Below are positions 13,153 to 16,512 of a DNA stretch of 16,512 nt, in pieces. The position numbers and the translations under genes were made by a program. A model generated the notes under the pieces. It saw only the letters and a program-made list of their open reading frames with translations, made no database searches and was not told where the DNA came from. The stretch's first letter is position 1, and every line of letters begins with the position of its first letter. Source of the stretch: an uncultured Streptococcus sp. (GTDB lineage: Bacteria; Bacillota; Bacilli; Lactobacillales; Streptococcaceae); assembly GCA_934196125.1 (NCBI GenBank), contig CAKPVT010000034.1, positions 1 through 16,512 on the forward strand, given 5' to 3'.

Positions 13153-14513
13153 TTAACCAACTGAACCTTCCATGCTCATGGTAATCAGACTGTTTAATTC
13201 AACAGCGTATTCCATTGGCAATTCTTTCGTAGTTAGCTCCATAAAGCCGTTGACAATCATTGCTGTTGCTTCTTCTGAAATACCTCGACTCATCATGCAG
13301 TACAACTGGTCCTCAGATACTTTAGAAACTTTAGCTTCATGTTCCAAAGCCACATTTGAATTGTATCTGAACTTGATAAATCATCCATAAGAATCGTATC
13401 ACATTCAATGTGGGATTTTGAGCCACCGCTATTTTTGCCAAAATAAACAGAACCACAATAATCTGTCTTACCACCGTCTTTGGCAACTGATTTAGAAATC
13501 AAGGTTGAAGAAGTGTGTGGAGCATTGTGATGTACCTTACAACCCGCATCCAGATGTTGTCCATAATTTGCAAATGCCATAGATAGAACTGATGTTCGGA
13601 CGTGTGGCCCGTTTAAGATAGAACATGGGTATTTCATGTTTACCTTACTTCCGAGGTTACCGTCAATCCATTCTAACATACCGTTTTCTTCAACTGTCCC
13701 ACGTTCGGTAACAAGATTATAGATATTGTCAGACCAGTTTTGAATGGTTGTGTAGCAGAAACTTGCATCACGTTTAACGATAATTTCAACCGTTGCCGCA
13801 TGCAGACTATTGGTTGTGTAATTTGGCGCAGTACAGCCTTCGATGTATTGAATAGAGGCACCTTCATCTACGATAATCAAACTACGTTCAAATTGCCCAG
13901 CGTTTTCACCATTAATGCGGAAAGAGGTTTGAACAGGAATGTCACATTGCACACCTTTAGGAACGTAAATAAAGGTTCCGCCTGACCAAACAGCACCGTT
14001 TAAAGCAGCAAATTTATGCTCGCTATTAGAGACGATTTTCCCAAAATATTTTTTGAAAAGGTCAGGGTATTCTTGCAAGGCTGTGTCTGTATCTGTAAAG
14101 ATAATACCTTGCTTCTTAAATTCATCTTTCATATTGTGCTAAACCACTTCAGATTCATACTGTGCTACTGCACCTGACAAAAATTGGCGTTCCGCTTCTG
14201 GAATTCCAAGACGTTCAAAGGTCTGCTTGATTTTGTCAGGAACATCATCCCAGTTATTGGCACGACGGTCGGATAACTTTTGAAAATAAATGACATCATC
14301 AAAATCAATTCCAGAAAGGTTCGGACCCCAATCAGGCATTGGGAGTTTATGGAACAGCTCCAAACTTTTTAAGCGATACTCGAGCATCCAATCAGGCTCA
14401 TTTTTCACCTTTGATATATTGCGTACGATTTCCTCTGTCAACCCCTTACCTGTGGAATAGGTCGGATTGACATCATCGTGAAAACCGTAATCGTATTCTC
14501 TATTTTTTGCCAT
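13153..14513 (-). pseudogene. sufB: sufB-like Fe-S scaffold gene, broken by an amber codon and a small deletion
   Basis: SufB is the core scaffold of the SufBCD Fe-S cluster assembly complex. The reading begins MAKNREYDYGFHDDVNPTYS with GAGG before the ATG at 14511-14513. It runs to SGAVAQYESEVV, where TAG (14139-14141) stands at codon 125 for what should be Tyr in VVYHNMKDEF. The same frame continues with ALNGAVWSGGTFIYVPKGVQ, FERSLIIVDEGASIQYIEGC and HIECDTILMDDLSSSDTI. At about 13356-13362 the eight residues expected after SDTI are missing and the frame shifts, consistent with a 22-base deletion. It ends NVALEHEAKVSKVSEDQL to MSMEGSVG. No sufC, D, S or U lies nearby. The middle part differs clearly from the streptococcal SufB I remember, so this is probably an extra, acquired copy. 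Confidence 0.9.
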
Positions 14514-14640
14514 ATAAAACCTCATTTCTAAACAAGACTTCGTCCTTATATAACCAACTAAAGCTTTCTTTATCAGTCAAACTCTGCAAAGAGAGAAAAT
14601 TACTTAAATTGCTGCAAAACGCTTCAAAATTCAGTAACAT
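14500..14640 (-). CDS. Unrecognised 46-codon ORF overlapping the sufB start
   Basis: Begins MLLNFEAFCSNLSNFLSLQ and ends NEVLYGKK, with its TAG 14 bases inside the sufB remnant. AAGG lies five bases before the ATG and a TATAAT lies 21 bases upstream, so the expression signals are passable. I do not recognise the sequence. It may be a leader peptide for sufB, the tail of a lost upstream gene, or chance. Confidence 0.25.
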   Translation of the reverse strand: MLLNFEAFCSNLSNFLSLQSLTDKESFSWLYKDEVLFRNEVLYGKK

Positions 14641-14661
14641 CAAAGCCTTGCTATTTTAATT

Positions 14662-14667
14662 ATTATA
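14662..14667 (-). promoter_or_regulatory. Possible promoter upstream of the sufB remnant
   Basis: A perfect TATAAT on the minus strand without a good -35 at 16-18 bases. Apart from this and the small ORF, the 240 bases between the flavodoxin terminator and sufB hold nothing I can name. Confidence 0.35.
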
Positions 14668-14752
14668 CCTTCTTTGGCAAAGATTTTTACATAAAAAGTA
14701 TTAAAATACAGCTTTTTAACATAAAAATAACTTTTATCAGCATTTAGGCAAC

Positions 14753-14777
14753 AAAAAAAGAGGTTGAACCTCTTTTT
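14753..14777. terminator. Flavodoxin terminator (could act both ways)
   Basis: AAAAAGAGGTT (14755-14765) and AACCTCTTTTT (14767-14777) are perfect arms; in practice a nine-base-pair stem with a five-base loop. T-runs lie on both strands. It starts two bases after the flavodoxin stop. Confidence 0.88.
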
Positions 14778-14779
14778 GA

Positions 14780-15223
14780 TTAATTTACTTTTTCAGAAAT
14801 TGTTTCTGCAAAAGCTTCCAATTTTTGAATATCTTCATCATCAGCTGACAAATCAACCTTGATAGAATCAGCACCTTTTGTAGCACCAGTTAATGCAAAT
14901 TGAGCTTCAAATTCATCAACTGCTTTACAGAAATAATCATAGAAAGTATCACCAGAACCAACAACACCAAAGATTTTATCTGACAAATCAACGTCGGCAA
15001 GATCTTCGTAGAAATCAACGATTTCGTCTGGCAATTCACCATCGCCATAAGTGTATGATGCTACGATAGCAACATCAGCGTCTTCAAAATCAGCTGCATC
15101 AACAGTTGTGCATTCGTCAACTTCGACAGTGTGTCCAAGTTCTTCAAATTTATTTCCTACAATGTCAGCAAGTTCTTCAGTGTTTCCTGTCATGCTGGCA
15201 TAGACAATCTTAACTAAAGCCAT
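14780..15223 (-). CDS. Flavodoxin
   Basis: A short-chain FMN-binding electron carrier of 147 residues. The phosphate loop SMTGNTEE lies near the N-terminus, with FMN-contact loops at YTYGDGELPDE and VGSGDTFYDYFCKAVDEF. The protein is very acidic, as is usual. It passes single electrons to soluble redox partners; no partner is encoded here. The ATG at 15221-15223 has GGAGG just before it; an in-frame ATG four codons earlier is part of that RBS. The gene has an extended -10 promoter in the 41-base gap behind add, and a strong terminator, so it can survive the decay of both neighbours. I recall flavodoxin next to add in related streptococci. Confidence 0.95.
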   Translation of the reverse strand: MALVKIVYASMTGNTEELADIVGNKFEELGHTVEVDECTTVDAADFEDADVAIVASYTYGDGELPDEIVDFYEDLADVDLSDKIFGVVGSGDTFYDYFCKAVDEFEAQFALTGATKGADSIKVDLSADDEDIQKLEAFAETISEKVN

Positions 15224-15250
15224 AGTTTCCTCCAAACATAAATTACCACC

Positions 15251-15259
15251 ATTGTAGCA
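15251..15259 (-). promoter_or_regulatory. Flavodoxin promoter (extended -10)
   Basis: TGC-TACAAT on the minus strand, 27 bases before the flavodoxin ATG, in the gap after the add remnant. The -35 is poor. Confidence 0.45.
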
Positions 15260-15264
15260 TATTT

Positions 15265-16103
15265 TTACAGAAATGTTTCATATAAATTGTCTATTTTTGA
15301 TAATAATTCAGCTTTTTGGGCTTCATTTGTGAAAGAAGCTTGGATAGCATTTTTATTAAAGGCTAGAAAATCAGCTACACTTAACCCAAAGTGTTTGACA
15401 AAAAGAGCATATTCTTTGGTTAAATTGGTATCAGAAACTGTTCGGTTATCCGTATTAATCGTAATTTTAGCGCCAGCATTTTTTAAAGCTAGAAATGGAA
15501 ATTCATCCAATGATTTAGCGGCGTTTGTCTGTAAATTACTTGTTAAACATAGCTCTGCTGTAACGCCCTTTTCGATGAACCCTTGAATTAATTCAGGCTG
15601 ATTGTAAATAGCTGTACTATGCCCGATGCGCTTAATATCAAGGGCGATAGAGTCTGCAATATAATGCGCACAGCCACATTCTCCAGCATGAAAAGTCATT
15701 GGAAGTCCTAGCGCTTGTGTTTCTTTAATCAAATCTACCAATTGAGCAGGGGGAAATTCCAATTCATTTCCCGCGAAGTCAAAACCAACCAAACCTTTTT
15801 CAGCTAACTCAACAACATGTTCAAAAATATCTCGCATCACTTCTTTTGGCGACTGCTTCATGCCACAGACGAGCACTTTAGCGACAATGCCAAAGTCTTC
15901 TTCAGCTTGCTTGAGCCCAGCAAGCACTGCTTCTACCGTCTCAGAAGCACTCAAGCCCTCATCCGTTTACAATTCAGGCGCAAAACGAATTTCAGTATAA
16001 ATCACGTTTTCTTGTGCTACTTGTCTTGCAACGTCATAAGCTGCCAAATGTAGGCTTCTTCGGTCTGTAAAAGTGGACGAATAAAATCAAAAGTTTTGAG
16101 AAA
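15265..16103 (-). pseudogene. add: Adenosine deaminase, 5'-truncated with frameshift and nonsense codon
   Basis: Adenosine deaminase converts adenosine to inosine in purine salvage. Homology begins abruptly near 16103 with FLKTFDFIRPLLQTEEA. One base is missing near 16053-16056, and the next frame reads LHLAAYDVARQVAQENVIYT, EIRFAPEL. A TAA at 15967-15969 then stands where TCA is expected, and the frame continues TDEGLSASETVEAVLAGLKQ to the end. The C-terminal part keeps FHAGECG (zinc His, catalytic Glu), RIGHSTAI and INTDNRTVS (zinc Asp). The first ~70 residues with the HxH zinc ligands are lost. A start at 15954 gives an open 229-residue frame, but it could not form the active site. Three independent lesions make this a clear wreck. 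Confidence 0.92.
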
Positions 16104-16106
16104 TTA

Positions 16107-16141
16107 TTTTATAGAATCCACATAAAAAATGCCCTATAAAA
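16107..16141. repeat. 8-bp inverted repeat at the truncation point of add
   Basis: TTTTATAG (16107-16114) and CTATAAAA (16134-16141) are exact inverted copies with 19 bases between. They lie in the 43 bases between the truncated end of add and the small ORF. This may be a weak terminator for that ORF, or a scar of the event that cut add. Confidence 0.3.
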
Positions 16142-16146
16142 TCGTT

Positions 16147-16326
16147 CTAAGTCAGAAAAAAAGTTATCGCTTTGGGAAATTTTTCTTCCCAAGATTTCAA
16201 GTCGTATTCGACTTGATTTAGTTGTCGTTTTATTTCCGGTAAAAGTTTTTCTGGTATTCGTTGAAGTTTTAGAGCAACACGAAAAATTGAATCAAAAAAG
16301 GTAATCTCCGTGATATAAGTTATCAT
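16147..16326 (-). CDS. Unrecognised small protein, 59 residues
   Basis: Starts MITYITEITFFDSIFRVALK with GGAGGTGATAA, a near-perfect RBS, just before the ATG at 16324-16326. An in-frame ATG eight codons upstream lies before that RBS. The N-terminal half is hydrophobic with phenylalanines. Then follows a charged helix-like part (LLPEIKRQLNQVEYDLKSWE), and it ends FPKAITFFLT. It is not a signal peptide followed by a mature bacteriocin with a double-glycine site. It may be a small toxin-like or membrane-associated peptide, or the start of a larger gene cut off together with add. I cannot assign a family. It stands between the IS end and the add wreck. Confidence 0.5.
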   Translation of the reverse strand: MITYITEITFFDSIFRVALKLQRIPEKLLPEIKRQLNQVEYDLKSWEEKFPKAITFFLT

Positions 16327-16437
16327 GTTTATCACCTCCACTAAAAACACAACAAAGAAAACTTAAAAGAAACCAAATTTTAAAAGCGCTTCAAATAGTC
16401 GTACTCGTTATCCTGCATACAAAAAAGACGCCTACTA
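16327..16437. other. Spacer between small ORF and right IS end
   Basis: No full gene. On the minus strand an ATG near 16416 reads MQDNEYDYLKRF and stops, open for a few codons upstream; it looks like the end of a coding region cut by the IS, but this is weak. TAAAAGCGCTTCAA (16381-16394) is a cre-like palindrome with two mismatches to the CcpA consensus. Confidence 0.2.
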
Positions 16438-16512
16438 TGTACTGACCCCAAAAAGTTGGACAAAAAATATTAGTGAAAGGATTTAGTTCTGTATTGCACA
16501 GGACTAAGTCCT
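16438..16512 (-). mobile_element. 3' end of an IS3-family insertion sequence (partial, runs off the right edge)
   Basis: From about 16438 the plus strand reads TGTACTGACCCC then AAAAAGTTGGACA, a terminal repeat like the one at the left edge but with a one-base gap offset. Inside it, on the minus strand, lies the end of a transposase frame. The element extends to the right and has the same orientation as the one at the left edge. Whether both are copies of the same IS cannot be told from the ends alone. Confidence 0.85.
16470..16512 (-). CDS. IS3-family transposase OrfB, last 13 codons
   Basis: The minus strand reads GLSPVQYRTKSFH followed by TAA at 16470-16472. The stretch LSPVQYRTKS is the well-known C-terminal end of the DDE integrase (rve) domain in IS3-family OrfB proteins. 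The frame is open to the window edge. Confidence 0.85.
   Translation of the reverse strand, partial: GLSPVQYRTKSFH

Noticed and set aside
16147..16326. Class II bacteriocin for the small ORF
   Set aside because: No double-glycine leader, no cysteines, no YGNGV-type motif and no immunity or transport gene beside it.
16381..16394. CcpA cre site
   Set aside because: TAAAAGCGCTTCAA differs from the consensus at two fixed positions and has no clear gene to control.
1..16512. Composite transposon
   Set aside because: Although IS ends bracket the window, the content is core chromosome (eno, gyrB, rplS) in a conserved order, so it is not mobile cargo.
1..16512. CRISPR array, rRNA or prophage
   Set aside because: No regularly spaced direct repeats, no rRNA sequence, and no phage structural or integrase genes are seen.

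Overview
The window looks like a piece of a Streptococcus chromosome, most probably from the S. bovis/S. equinus complex or a close relative. The DNA is AT-rich. Enolase, EzrA, GyrB, RodA and L19 are all of streptococcal type. The order rplS / CLC permease / chorismate mutase / flavodoxin / adenosine deaminase near rodA, gyrB and ezrA is the one I recall from S. mutans and its relatives. The species call is inference. All real genes except one (a DUF1694 gene) lie on the minus strand.

Layout from left to right. Positions 1-74 are the 5' end of an IS3-family insertion sequence, with the first six codons of its OrfA. A hicA-hicB toxin-antitoxin operon follows, with a well-formed promoter and operator. 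Next come eno and, divergently, the DUF1694 gene. From 3116 to 4131 lie two broken genes fused by a deletion: a 5' piece of an MTA/SAH-nucleosidase-like gene and a 3' piece of glycerate kinase. The core block is ezrA, gyrB, a HAD hydrolase joined to gyrB stop-to-start, rodA, tRNA-Arg(CCU) and rplS with its leader. An operon of VTT-domain membrane protein, chorismate mutase and a CLC-F-type fluoride/proton antiporter comes next. The right part is decaying: a sufB pseudogene (amber codon plus small frameshifting deletion), an intact flavodoxin, and an add pseudogene (5' truncation, frameshift and nonsense codon). An unrecognised 59-codon ORF follows. The window ends in the 3' end of a second IS3-family element in the same orientation as the first.

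The living part is housekeeping: glycolysis, DNA gyrase, the division-ring regulator, SEDS wall synthesis, ribosome and tRNA, and fluoride resistance. The accessory part is the TA module, the IS ends and four gene wrecks. Three ORFs in or near the wrecks and IS ends (16147-16326, 14500-14640, and an 18-codon remnant at 76-132) have no assignment. I see no clearly new multi-gene system. The points most worth checking are the RBS-sequestering hairpin at the left IS end, the operator architecture of hicAB, the fused mtn-glxK wreck, the unusual sufB, and the two promoters placed so close to start codons that leaderless mRNAs are likely.
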